From JAXDJJ01 sp034665745 (GTDB lineage Bacteria; Actinomycetota; CADDZG01; WHSQ01), in NCBI GenBank assembly GCA_034665745.1, contig JAXDJJ010000078.1, forward strand, positions 1-64,000: 64,000 nucleotides of DNA, given 5' to 3'. Position numbers and translations under genes: made by a program. Position 1 is the stretch's first letter; each line of letters starts with the position of its first letter. The notes under the pieces were generated by a model. It was not told the DNA's origin. It did no database searches and was given only the letters and a program-made list of their open reading frames with translations. Shown piece after piece: positions 8,467 to 15,966 of this stretch.

Positions 8467-10854
8467 TCAGCCTCTGAGTTCAGCCCCGAACTTCTCTCGG
8501 AGCGCTCCCACTACCCGCTCGAGGACCGCGGTCGAATCTTCGTCGGTCAGGGTTCGATCCGCGGCCTGTAGTCGAAGAGAGTAAGCCAAGCTCTTCTTCC
8601 CATCCGGTATCTGTTCACCTCGATAGAGGTCGAAGAGCTTTACCTCGGTCAGTTCGGGGACGCCTGCTGCGACGATGGCGGTCTCGATCGAGGCTGCGGG
8701 GACGGTTTCGTCGACGACCACAGCGAGATCGATGAGGGCCGCCGGGAATCTAGGAAGCTCAGAGACCTTGACCTTGCCCGGCATCTGGTCGAACACCGGC
8801 CCTAGGGCAACCTCGAAGACCACGGTGCCTTCGGGGAGATCCAAACGGTCACACGTCTGCGGATGAAGCTCGCCGATCGATCCGATCGTTCGTTCGCCCG
8901 CCATCACGATCGCAGCGCGCGTCGGGTGGAAGGGAGCACCCTCGGTGGGGGTCAAGGAAACCTCTGCCCCTAGGCCTCCAAGGGCCGACGTCAAGACACC
9001 CTTTGCCTCGAAGAAGCCCCAGCGACGCGGTTCATCGAGCCACGTCTTCGATCGCCTATGTCCCGTGAACACACCGCCAAGGATCAGTGGCTCTTGTGGG
9101 AGCCGGCTATCGGAGGCAGGTTCGTAGATGCGTGCGATCTCGAACAGAGCGACGTCTTCAACCCTGTGTGCCACGTTGTGCGCGGCCGCTTTCAGAAGAC
9201 CAGGCAGCAACGACGTCCGGAGACGGTTCTCTTGCTCGGACATCGGGTTCATCAGCGCGACCATGTTGCGCGCCGGGTGGTCGTTAGGCAGCCCCATCGC
9301 ATCGAGATCGGCGCTGCTCCCGAGGGACGAGGTCCATGCTTCCTCGACGCCGGCCCCCGCTAGGGTCCGTCGCAAGGTCCGCTCGGCGGACTGGTGAACG
9401 CTGAGACCACCGGCTCCCCCTTTCGGGAGGGTCGAGGGCAAGTGATCGAGCCCCGCGAGGCGCGCAACCTCCTCGATGAGGTCGACCTCGCGTTCGATGT
9501 CGGGCCTGAAACGCGGGACCTCGACATCGAGGATCTCTTCCTGTTCGTCGACCACGAGGTGAACGGACCGGAGATGCTCCGCTTGCGATCGGGCACTGAT
9601 CTCGAAACCCAAGACCTTGACGGTTCGTTCCGGCCTCAGAGTCACATGTCTGCGGGCGATCGGGACGGGATATTCGTCCACGATCTGCACCGATGGACGC
9701 GCCCCTGCCGCCAACGAGATGAACTGGGCACAGCGAGCTGCAGCGAACATCAGAGAGTCTGGATCCGCTCCCCGTTCGAAGCGAGCAGATGCTTCCGTGC
9801 GGAGCCCGAGTCTCCGACCCGTACGACCGATCGATCCGGGCTCGAAATACGCAGCCTCCAGGATCACCTCGGTGGTCGAGTCGCCGACCTCGGAGCTCGC
9901 GCCTCCCATGATCCCGGCCAACGCGAGTGGTTTCTTGGGATCCGCTATCACGAGATCAGCGGGGTCCAGGGTCCGTTCCACACCATCGAGGGTCGTCAGC
10001 TTCTCCCCCGCGAAAGCCCGCCGCACGATGATCGAACGGTCGTGAACCTTCTGGGCATCGAAAGCGTGAAGAGGGTGGCCCGTCTCGAGGAGGATGTAGT
10101 TCGTCGCGTCGACGACATTCGAGATGGGGCGGACTCCGGCGGCAAGCAGGCGAGCGGCCATCCATCCCACAGAGGGACCAACCGCAACATCCAGGATCAG
10201 GTGAGCGACGTATCTGGGACAGCCTTGTGCGTCCTCCAACCTCACGGATACGGGCTCGGTCGCGACCGGGACGGGGTCCGAGGACAACTCAGGTATATGC
10301 AGGTCGTTGCCAAGGAGTGCCGCCACCTCACGGGCGACCCCGATCATCCCCATGCAATCGGGCCGGTTCGGGGTGATCTCGAGATCGAGGATCGTGTCGT
10401 TGAGGTTCAGCAACCCCACGACATCTGCACCAAGCTCGGCATCGCCGGGAAGGATCAGGAGCCCTGAATGGTCCTTCGTTACCCCGAGCTCCGACCCGGA
10501 GCACAACATCCCTCTGCTGACCTCACCGCGGATCTTCCGTTCCGTGATCTGGAGCTCCGGCAACCTTGCGCCGAGGGCCGCGTACGGCACCTTGTCTCCG
10601 ACGGCGAAGTTCTTGGCACCGCAGACGACCCGTTCCTGTTCCCCACCCGCGCTGATATCGACGAGCGAGAGGTTGTCTGCGTTCGGGTGCGGAGTGATGG
10701 CAAGAACCTCGGCCACGACGATCCCCTCGATGCCCTTGCCGGGTTCGATCACCGCCTCGACCTTCGTTCCAGAGAGGTCCAGCAGCTCGACGAGCTTGGC
10801 GACCGGCACGTCCACTCGCACGTAGTCCTCTAACCATTTCAGGCTTACCTTCAT
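8467..10854 (-). CDS. pheT: Phenylalanyl-tRNA synthetase beta subunit
   Basis: The 795-aa beta chain forms the alpha2-beta2 PheRS with PheS. The N-terminus MKVSLKWLEDYV is typical. A tRNA-binding EMAP-type domain follows (about 40-150), then the B3/B4 editing domain with the TNYILLETGHPLHAFD motif near 300, the B5 domain, the catalytic-like core, and a C-terminal ferredoxin-fold anticodon-binding domain (about 700-795). I chose the ATG at 10854 because it overlaps the pheS stop as ATGA and gives the usual N-terminus. A longer open frame upstream is antisense-like sequence inside pheS. Confidence 0.96.
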   Translation of the reverse strand: MKVSLKWLEDYVRVDVPVAKLVELLDLSGTKVEAVIEPGKGIEGIVVAEVLAITPHPNADNLSLVDISAGGEQERVVCGAKNFAVGDKVPYAALGARLPELQITERKIRGEVSRGMLCSGSELGVTKDHSGLLILPGDAELGADVVGLLNLNDTILDLEITPNRPDCMGMIGVAREVAALLGNDLHIPELSSDPVPVATEPVSVRLEDAQGCPRYVAHLILDVAVGPSVGWMAARLLAAGVRPISNVVDATNYILLETGHPLHAFDAQKVHDRSIIVRRAFAGEKLTTLDGVERTLDPADLVIADPKKPLALAGIMGGASSEVGDSTTEVILEAAYFEPGSIGRTGRRLGLRTEASARFERGADPDSLMFAAARCAQFISLAAGARPSVQIVDEYPVPIARRHVTLRPERTVKVLGFEISARSQAEHLRSVHLVVDEQEEILDVEVPRFRPDIEREVDLIEEVARLAGLDHLPSTLPKGGAGGLSVHQSAERTLRRTLAGAGVEEAWTSSLGSSADLDAMGLPNDHPARNMVALMNPMSEQENRLRTSLLPGLLKAAAHNVAHRVEDVALFEIARIYEPASDSRLPQEPLILGGVFTGHRRSKTWLDEPRRWGFFEAKGVLTSALGGLGAEVSLTPTEGAPFHPTRAAIVMAGERTIGSIGELHPQTCDRLDLPEGTVVFEVALGPVFDQMPGKVKVSELPRFPAALIDLAVVVDETVPAASIETAIVAAGVPELTEVKLFDLYRGEQIPDGKKSLAYSLRLQAADRTLTDEDSTAVLERVVGALREKFGAELRG

Positions 10855-11915
10855 GCGAGCCCCGCGAAATTGGTGAGGAAGCGAAGATCGTTCTCCCAGA
10901 AATATCTGATGTCGTTCACGCCGTGCGCCAGTGCTGCGATGCGCTCGATGCCCATCCCGAACGCGAAGCCCGTGTAGCGCTCGGCGTCGTAACCGACCCA
11001 CTCGAGCAGGAACGGATGCACCATCCCGCAGCCGAGGATCTCTATCCATCGCTCGCCGCGGCAAAGGCGGCAGTCACCCCCACGCCCCTTGCACGCGAAG
11101 CACTGAACGTCTACCTCGGCGGACGGCTCAGTGAACGGGAAATGGTGCGGCCTGAATCGGATGTCGAGATCATTGCCGAACACCTCGTGAGCGAAGGCCT
11201 CGAGGGACCCTTTCAGATCGCCCATCGTGATGCCTTCATCCACCGCGAGTCCTTCTAGCTGGACGAACCCGCTCAGGTGTGTGGGGTCCTGTTCGTCCCG
11301 GCGGTACACGCGGCCCGGACATACGACATAGATCGGAGGGGGTTGAGACTCCATCGTCCTGATCTGCACCGGTGACGTGTGGGTGCGCAGCAACACCTGC
11401 TCATCCGAGCCTTCTATGTAGAAGACGTCTTGAGGCGTGCGCGATGGGTGGTCGGCCGAGAAGTTGAGGGCGTCGTAGTTGTACGACGCGAGCTCGACCT
11501 CGGGTCCGTCTGCGACCCGGTATCCCAGACCCACGAAGATGTCGACGATCTCCCACATCGTGCGAGTAAGTGGATGCAGGGATCCAACCGGCACTTCGTC
11601 GCCGGGCAGCGTGACATCGATGCGCTCGCGCTCCCACCGTCCGGTGAGCTCGGCCGCCTCGAAGACCTCTCGGCGCTGCTGGATCGCCGTTTCGATATCG
11701 GTTTGAACGCGGTTGGCAACTTGACCGACGGTCTTGCGTTCGTCGTCGGCCAGCTTGCCGAGACCCGAGCGGATCGAAGACAACGGGGCCTTGCGACCCA
11801 GGATCCGGATCCGCGCCTCTTCGAGAGCCTCGAGGTTCTCCGTACCGGCGATCCGTTCGATGCTCTCGGCGCGCAGTGCCTCGAGTTGGGCTCGGAGGTC
11901 CTGCGCGTCACTCAC
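10851..11915 (-). CDS. pheS: Phenylalanyl-tRNA synthetase alpha subunit
   Basis: This 354-aa catalytic subunit charges tRNA-Phe. It has an N-terminal coiled coil (about 1-90), then class II motifs: FNFSADHP-type motif 1 region, GRVYRRDEQDPTHLSGF (motif 2) and GFGFGMGIERIA-type motif 3 (here AFGMGIERIA). A small CFAC...CRLC cysteine cluster precedes ILGCGMVHP, as in many bacterial PheS. I chose the GTG at 11915, giving VSDAQDLRAQL; it overlaps the kinase stop by 8 nt (GTGAGTGA) and has GGAAGGGG upstream. Confidence 0.96.
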   Translation of the reverse strand: MSDAQDLRAQLEALRAESIERIAGTENLEALEEARIRILGRKAPLSSIRSGLGKLADDERKTVGQVANRVQTDIETAIQQRREVFEAAELTGRWERERIDVTLPGDEVPVGSLHPLTRTMWEIVDIFVGLGYRVADGPEVELASYNYDALNFSADHPSRTPQDVFYIEGSDEQVLLRTHTSPVQIRTMESQPPPIYVVCPGRVYRRDEQDPTHLSGFVQLEGLAVDEGITMGDLKGSLEAFAHEVFGNDLDIRFRPHHFPFTEPSAEVDVQCFACKGRGGDCRLCRGERWIEILGCGMVHPFLLEWVGYDAERYTGFAFGMGIERIAALAHGVNDIRYFWENDLRFLTNFAGLA

Positions 11916-12600
11916 CCGGGTCAGCCCCTTCCGCCGGAAGACAGAGGGTGAAGACGGAGCCCTTCTCCTGTTCACTGGCGACCTCGATGCGACCACCGTG
12001 TGCCTCGGCAAGTCTCCTAGTTAGATACAAGCCAAGACCGGTTCCCGATGGGCCCGAACGCTGCCCCGTTGGCGCCGGCCCTGAGAAGAGACCGGTGAGA
12101 CGATCGGCCTCGATACCGATCCCCTCGTCGGTGACCTTTATCTCGACCTCGCCGTCTACCCGCTGAGCAGAGACCACGATGTCGCCTTCGTCCGAGAACT
12201 TGATCGCGTTCTCGATCAAGGCTCGGAGCATGTGGCCTAGACGCTCGGGGTCGACGTATGCGGAGAGTGTCTTGTCCAGCACGACCGACACACGATCACC
12301 TCCGGCCAGGCCCTCGAGGTGCTCCGCGGACTGCACCGCTACGTCGAAAACGGCAACGTTCTGAGGGTGGATCTCCAAGCGGTTCGCTTCAAGCCTGGCA
12401 AGGTCGAGCACCTCCGAAACGATGCGGCCCATGCGTTCGGCATCGGCATGGATCGTCTCGACGAACTGAAGGCGCTGCTCGTCCGTGAAGCGGTCCCATC
12501 GTTTGACGAGGGTTGCAGAGAATCCCTTGACCGAGGTGAGGGGCGAGCGCAGCTCGTGCGCGATCTTCGAGATCAGCTCTGCGAATCCGACGTCACTCAC
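11908..12600 (-). CDS. Soluble orphan histidine kinase
   Basis: The 230-aa protein is a bare kinase core. The HisKA dimerisation helix has the phospho-accepting His in KIAHELRSPLTSVKGF (His about 15). The HATPase domain has an N-box (ENAIKFS), a G1 box (DEGIGIE) and a G2 box (GTGLGLYLTRRLAEAHGG). No sensor domain, transmembrane segment or receiver is present, and no response regulator is adjacent. I chose GTG 12600, which has a perfect AAGGAGG site and overlaps the trmH stop as GTGAGTGA, the same junction that this gene makes with pheS. It is therefore embedded in the translation operon infC-rpmI-rplT-trmH-pheS-pheT. Its partner is unknown; the lone response regulator at 20503-21453 is one candidate. 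Confidence 0.88.
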   Translation of the reverse strand: MSDVGFAELISKIAHELRSPLTSVKGFSATLVKRWDRFTDEQRLQFVETIHADAERMGRIVSEVLDLARLEANRLEIHPQNVAVFDVAVQSAEHLEGLAGGDRVSVVLDKTLSAYVDPERLGHMLRALIENAIKFSDEGDIVVSAQRVDGEVEIKVTDEGIGIEADRLTGLFSGPAPTGQRSGPSGTGLGLYLTRRLAEAHGGRIEVASEQEKGSVFTLCLPAEGADPGE

Positions 12601-13438
12601 TTGTGGCCTCCTTGGACGCGGAGGATACCGTCGAGGTCGTCTCGAGCTGTCTCTGACGCAATGCCTCGAAGATGATGATCGAGCCCGCGGTGGCAACGTT
12701 CAGGGATTCGACCGTGCCCGGCATCGGGATCGACACCACTTCGTCAAGCAAGCCTCGTTGAGGACCCGGAAGGCCCCATGACTCGTTGCCCAGAACGAGA
12801 GCGAGAGGGCGGCCGAGATCGGTCTCGTAGATGCTGGATGTCTCGCCCGACTCGGCCCCAATCACAACGAACCCGAGAGACCTGACATGGCCCACCGCGT
12901 CCTCCAACGAGACGTCTGCCACCAGGTGCGTGGCGAACAGCGCGGCAGCGGATGCTCGCGCAGTTTTCGGGTTCAGCGGGTCGGCCGATCCCTCCGTGAA
13001 GATGACGGCATCTGCTCCAGCCGCGGCTGCAGTACGTATCAAGGTTCCCGCGTTGCCCGGATCGCTTACCCCGGCAAGGATCAGGACGAGTCCCGATGCC
13101 TTGGCCACTTCCGGCAACCCGACCAGGGGTGAAGTTGCAACCGCCACGATCCCTTGAGGAGTGACTGAGTCACTCATCGCCTTGACTATCTGAGGGCCGA
13201 CAACATGAACGGTCGCACCGGCCCGTTGTGCCTTGTCGACCATCGGGTCATCGGCGAGATCCGGGACCACGAACAACTCGTCGATCGGCGCCCCGGCATC
13301 GATCGCGTCTGCAAGAGCACGGTTGCCTTCGAGGAGGAAAGCGTTCTCCTCGCGCCGGTGAGCGCGACGAAGCAATCTGCGCGCCCGTTGGACGCGTGGG
13401 TTCCGAAGACTCGTGAGGACGCCGGGCTGGGAGCTCAG
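12593..13438 (-). CDS. TrmH/SpoU-family RNA 2'-O-methyltransferase (start uncertain)
   Basis: This knotted SPOUT methyltransferase probably 2'-O-methylates ribosomal RNA. Motif 1 is DPGNAGTLIRTAAAAGAD, motif 2 LVLGNESWG and motif 3 IPMPGTVESLNVATAGSI, all intact. The first usual start codon is TTG at 13375. The frame stays open upstream, however, and encodes TSLRNPRVQRARR, the conserved family N-terminus, with no ATG, GTG or TTG back to a stop near 13544. The best upstream candidate is CTG at 13438, 11 nt after the rplT stop. I annotate from there. If the TTG is the true start, about 21 residues including the conserved NPRV motif are lost. Confidence 0.85.
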   Translation of the reverse strand: MSSQPGVLTSLRNPRVQRARRLLRRAHRREENAFLLEGNRALADAIDAGAPIDELFVVPDLADDPMVDKAQRAGATVHVVGPQIVKAMSDSVTPQGIVAVATSPLVGLPEVAKASGLVLILAGVSDPGNAGTLIRTAAAAGADAVIFTEGSADPLNPKTARASAAALFATHLVADVSLEDAVGHVRSLGFVVIGAESGETSSIYETDLGRPLALVLGNESWGLPGPQRGLLDEVVSIPMPGTVESLNVATAGSIIIFEALRQRQLETTSTVSSASKEATSE

Positions 13439-13449
13439 GAGATGACTTG

Positions 13450-13815
13450 CTAAGAAGCCTTCTCGAGCTGCTTCTTCGCTACCTCGGCAACGGCAGCGAA
13501 CGCCTGGGGCTCGTTCACGGCCAGCTCGGCGAGCATCTTCCGGTCAACCTCGACCTCCGCAAGCCTCAAGCCCGCCATCAAACGGCTGTACGAGAGCCCG
13601 TTGTCGCGTGCAGCTGCATTGATCCGGATGATCCACAGCTTCCGGAACTCGCCCTTCTTGGCCTTGCGGTCGCGGTAGGCGTAAACGCCCGAGTGCAAGC
13701 TCTGCTCGTGAGCAGCGCGGTAGTGCTTCCCGCGCGAGGAATAGTTCCCCCGAGCCTTCTTGAGTACTTCCTTGCGTTTCTTGCGACCAGCGACACTTCT
13801 CTTGACCCGTGGCAT
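13450..13815 (-). CDS. rplT: 50S ribosomal protein L20
   Basis: The 121-aa protein begins MPRVKRSVAGRKKRKEVLKK and has the typical basic N-terminal helix and globular C-terminus of L20, which binds 23S rRNA early in assembly. It is third in infC-rpmI-rplT. In several bacteria L20 represses this operon through its leader; the leader here has a terminator, described separately. Confidence 0.98.
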   Translation of the reverse strand: MPRVKRSVAGRKKRKEVLKKARGNYSSRGKHYRAAHEQSLHSGVYAYRDRKAKKGEFRKLWIIRINAAARDNGLSYSRLMAGLRLAEVEVDRKMLAELAVNEPQAFAAVAEVAKKQLEKAS

Positions 13816-13843
13816 CAGGTCCCTCCTTCTATCTCTTCAGTGG

Positions 13844-14038
13844 TTACTCGCCGAGCATCCGGCGAACGCGCTTGGTATCGGCAGCCGCGACGACCGTGGT
13901 GCTGCCGAGCTTGCGCTTGCGGGACGAGGTCTTCTTTCCGAGAAAGTGGTTCAAGCCGACCCGCCTGCGGCGGATCTTGCCCGTGCTCGTCACCTTGAAG
14001 CGGGCCTTCGCCCCCTTGTGTGACTTCTGCTTCGGCAT
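13844..14038 (-). CDS. rpmI: 50S ribosomal protein L35
   Basis: The 64-aa basic protein begins MPKQKSHKGAKARFKVTSTG and contains the LNHFLGKKTSSRKRKL segment of L35. It lies between infC (2-nt gap) and rplT (28-nt gap), in the order conserved across bacteria. Confidence 0.98.
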   Translation of the reverse strand: MPKQKSHKGAKARFKVTSTGKIRRRRVGLNHFLGKKTSSRKRKLGSTTVVAAADTKRVRRMLGE

Positions 14039-14040
14039 CC

Positions 14041-14727
14041 TTAGCCTCCTTCGGCTCTCGTTACCTTCGGCGGTGCCGTCACCTTCGGAGTCTCTTCCTC
14101 GGGTGCCTCCACCGCTTCCTCTGCCCCTACTTCGGCCTCTGCTTCATCCACTGGGGCCGGAGCGTCGGGACGAGGTCGTGCATGTTTCGGTACGTAAGCG
14201 GGCCTTGCGGTCACTGCTTCCTTCAGCGGGCTCAAGACCATGGTCATGTTCCGACCGTCCACCTTCGGGAAGGCTTCGATCTTTGCGATGTCGGAGACGT
14301 CCTGTGCGAGTCGGTCCAACAGCTTGCGACCAAGCTCCATATGGCTCATCTCACGACCTCGGAACATGATCGTGATCTTGACTTTCGCCCCCTGGCGGAG
14401 GAAGCGGACAACGTGACCCTTCTTGGTCTCGTAGTCGTGGCGGTCGATCTTCGGCCGCATCTTCATCTCTTTGACGATGATCTGCGACTGCTTCTTACGA
14501 GCTTCCTTCTGCTTGACCGCCTGCTCGTACTTGTACTTGCCGTAATCCATGATCCGGCAGACCGGTGGGTCTGCCTGTCCGGCCACCTCGACAAGATCGA
14601 GGTCGGCATCGGCCGCCATCTGCAACGCAACCGCCGTGTCGAGGATCCCTACCTGCGATCCATCCGCCCCGACCACCCTGACCTGCGGCACCCGGATTCG
14701 GTCATTGACCCTCAGTTCGACTGCGAT
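14041..14727 (-). CDS. infC: Translation initiation factor IF-3 (ATC start)
   Basis: IF-3 prevents early joining of the 50S subunit and checks start codons. The N-domain begins IAVELRVNDRIRVPQVRVV; the C-domain contains KMRPKIDRHDYETKKGH and KVKITIMFRGREMSH. A Glu/Pro-rich C-terminal tail of about 45 residues is longer than usual. The reading frame upstream of GTG 14691 encodes the conserved ELRVNDRIR, so the true start is upstream, where no ATG/GTG/TTG exists. ATC at 14727 lies 6 nt after AGGAG and fits best; another ATC is at 14733. Rare AUU/AUC starts are a known trait of infC and support autoregulation. The product is about 228 aa. Confidence 0.94.
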   Translation of the reverse strand: MAVELRVNDRIRVPQVRVVGADGSQVGILDTAVALQMAADADLDLVEVAGQADPPVCRIMDYGKYKYEQAVKQKEARKKQSQIIVKEMKMRPKIDRHDYETKKGHVVRFLRQGAKVKITIMFRGREMSHMELGRKLLDRLAQDVSDIAKIEAFPKVDGRNMTMVLSPLKEAVTARPAYVPKHARPRPDAPAPVDEAEAEVGAEEAVEAPEEETPKVTAPPKVTRAEGG

Positions 14728-14808
14728 GCGGATCTCCTATTGCTCAAGCGTCTCCCTTCGACGACTGCTTTACCCAACTGCTGGTCCACTCAACGGCTCC
14801 ACAACGAC

Positions 14809-14837
14809 AAAAACCGATGACGCCAAGTGCGGCGTCA
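14809..14837 (-). terminator. Intrinsic terminator (attenuator) in the infC leader
   Basis: On the minus strand TGACGCC-GCACTT-GGCGTCA is followed by TCGGTTTTTG. No minus-strand gene lies upstream, because the next gene is divergent. The element therefore sits inside the infC leader, about 80 nt before the ATC start, and would act as an attenuator. A second small hairpin (GAGAC/GTCTC, 14845-14860) precedes it. Confidence 0.7.
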
Positions 14838-14923
14838 CCGGCTCGAGACACGTTCGTCTCAACGGCAACCCGTAACCTCACTAGCCTCGTTGCCCGGCTG
14901 AGAGGTGAGGGACATGACTCCCC

Positions 14924-14953
14924 TTCTTGGCGACTTCAGGTTCGAAGTATAAA
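14924..14953. promoter_or_regulatory. Overlapping divergent promoter, DUF1844 gene / infC
   Basis: On the plus strand TTCTTG (14924-14929) and TATAAA (14948-14953) are spaced by 18 nt and predict a transcript starting at about 14960, almost on the ATG at 14962. On the minus strand the same bases give a good -10, TATACT (14950-14945), with TTGTTC 19 nt upstream. The two promoters would share their -10 region. Confidence 0.5.
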
Positions 14954-14961
14954 CGACAGCC

Positions 14962-15537
14962 ATGACCGACGAACAAGAGCACAAGGAACGCCCAAAACCG
15001 AGGGTCGTAGACAAGAGAGTCTCCTCGCGTCCGGAGGCTGCGGGCGGGCCATCTCCTTCCGCCGCGGTCCTCGGAGGCACTGCGGATGCCGCAGCCCCTC
15101 CTGCGGAGGCGGCTCCACGAGACGTCCCGTCCTCGCTTTCCGAGTCCGAGCATGGGTCGTCCCGGAGGGAGCCTCCGCAGGAGGTTGACGCACGCAGTGC
15201 GGCGGCCTCCGAGGACCGCGACCGGAGGGATGGCCCAGCGCATGAGGTGTGGACCCCGGAGCAGGAAGAGGAGATGCGGGCTATGGCTCAGCACATCGCC
15301 GAGACGCCGAGTCTCGAGTGGGTGCTGAATACCGCCGTGACGCTGGCGAATGTGGCCGGGACGAAGTTGGATCTCGGGGCGGTCGCCGATGCTCAGCTTG
15401 CTATCGATGGGCTCGGGGTTCTCATCGAGGGTTTGGGTCCTCGCCTTGGTACGGCCGAGGCACCGTTGCGGCAGACCCTTGCTCAGTTGCGGATGGCTTA
15501 CGCCGAGATGGTCGCTCCGCCCCCGGCGACTCCCTAG
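14962..15537 (+). CDS. DUF1844-domain protein
   Basis: The 191-aa protein has a charged, low-complexity N-terminal half (1-95, rich in Pro, Ala, Glu and Arg) and a helical C-terminal domain (about 98-185). The latter has the DUF1844 pattern, including LGAVADAQLAIDGLGVLIE and LRQTLAQLRMAYAEM. Its function is unknown. DUF1844 genes are often found beside infC, as here, which suggests a link with translation or ribosome assembly, but that is inference. No ribosome-binding site precedes the ATG and the -10 lies just upstream, so the mRNA is probably leaderless. A good terminator follows. Confidence 0.75.
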   Translation: MTDEQEHKERPKPRVVDKRVSSRPEAAGGPSPSAAVLGGTADAAAPPAEAAPRDVPSSLSESEHGSSRREPPQEVDARSAAASEDRDRRDGPAHEVWTPEQEEEMRAMAQHIAETPSLEWVLNTAVTLANVAGTKLDLGAVADAQLAIDGLGVLIEGLGPRLGTAEAPLRQTLAQLRMAYAEMVAPPPATP

Positions 15538-15561
15538 AAAAAGAAGCGGCATTTACGCGAC

Positions 15562-15586
15562 GGGTCGTCTCCGACGACCCTTTCTT
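15562..15586 (+). terminator. Terminator of the DUF1844 gene
   Basis: On the plus strand the 8-bp stem GGGTCGTC-TCC-GACGACCC is followed by TTTCTT, starting 25 nt after the stop codon. Confidence 0.85.
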
Positions 15587-15590
15587 AGTC

Positions 15591-15636
15591 GGGGGCCGCT
15601 TAAAAAGAAGCGGCCCCCGGGAAACCCGGGGGCCGC
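15591..15636 (-). terminator. Terminator of the cold-shock gene, with an alternative hairpin
   Basis: A perfect 12-bp hairpin, GCGGCCCCCGGG-loop-CCCGGGGGCCGC (15610-15636), is followed on the minus strand by TTCTTTTT and ends csp transcription. The left arm can instead pair with GGGGGCCGCTT at 15591-15601, so two mutually exclusive hairpins exist. The second may help stop plus-strand read-through. Confidence 0.85.
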
Positions 15637-15658
15637 GATCTAGTCTGTGTTTATCGAC

Positions 15659-15859
15659 CTAGACAGGACGAACGTTCGACGCCTGCTTCCCCTTCGGACC
15701 GTCGGTTACGTCGAACTCGACAGCCTGGCCCTCTTCCAACGACTTGTAACCCTCAACCTGGATCGCCGAGAAGTGAACGAACACGTCCTCGCCGTCGGGC
15801 TGGGAGATGAAGCCGTAACCCTTCTCGTTGCTGAACCACTTGACCGTACCTTCAGCCAC
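15659..15859 (-). CDS. Cold-shock protein, CspA family
   Basis: The 66-aa protein is a single cold-shock domain that binds single-stranded RNA and DNA. It has RNP1 (KGYGFI) and RNP2 (VFVHFSAI) and begins with AEGTVKWFSNEKGYGFI. I chose GTG 15859, which gives the normal length and has AAGGAAGTGGAG upstream. It follows hisG after about 107 bp and is probably transcribed from its own promoter in that gap, which I cannot define. Confidence 0.95.
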   Translation of the reverse strand: MAEGTVKWFSNEKGYGFISQPDGEDVFVHFSAIQVEGYKSLEEGQAVEFDVTDGPKGKQASNVRPV

Positions 15860-15966
15860 TAACTCCACTTCCTTTCTTTCAGGGGGTTGCAGGCATTCCC
15901 TACGACGGATACCCCCCTGCTGCAAACGTTGGGAACGCTAGCACAGAGACCCCTAGGAGGAGCGTG

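Noticed and set aside
14881..15552. 223-codon minus-strand frame
   Set aside because: It is antisense to the DUF1844 gene, which has a plausible domain, promoter and terminator. Rejecting it also means the hairpin at 14809 lies in the infC leader.
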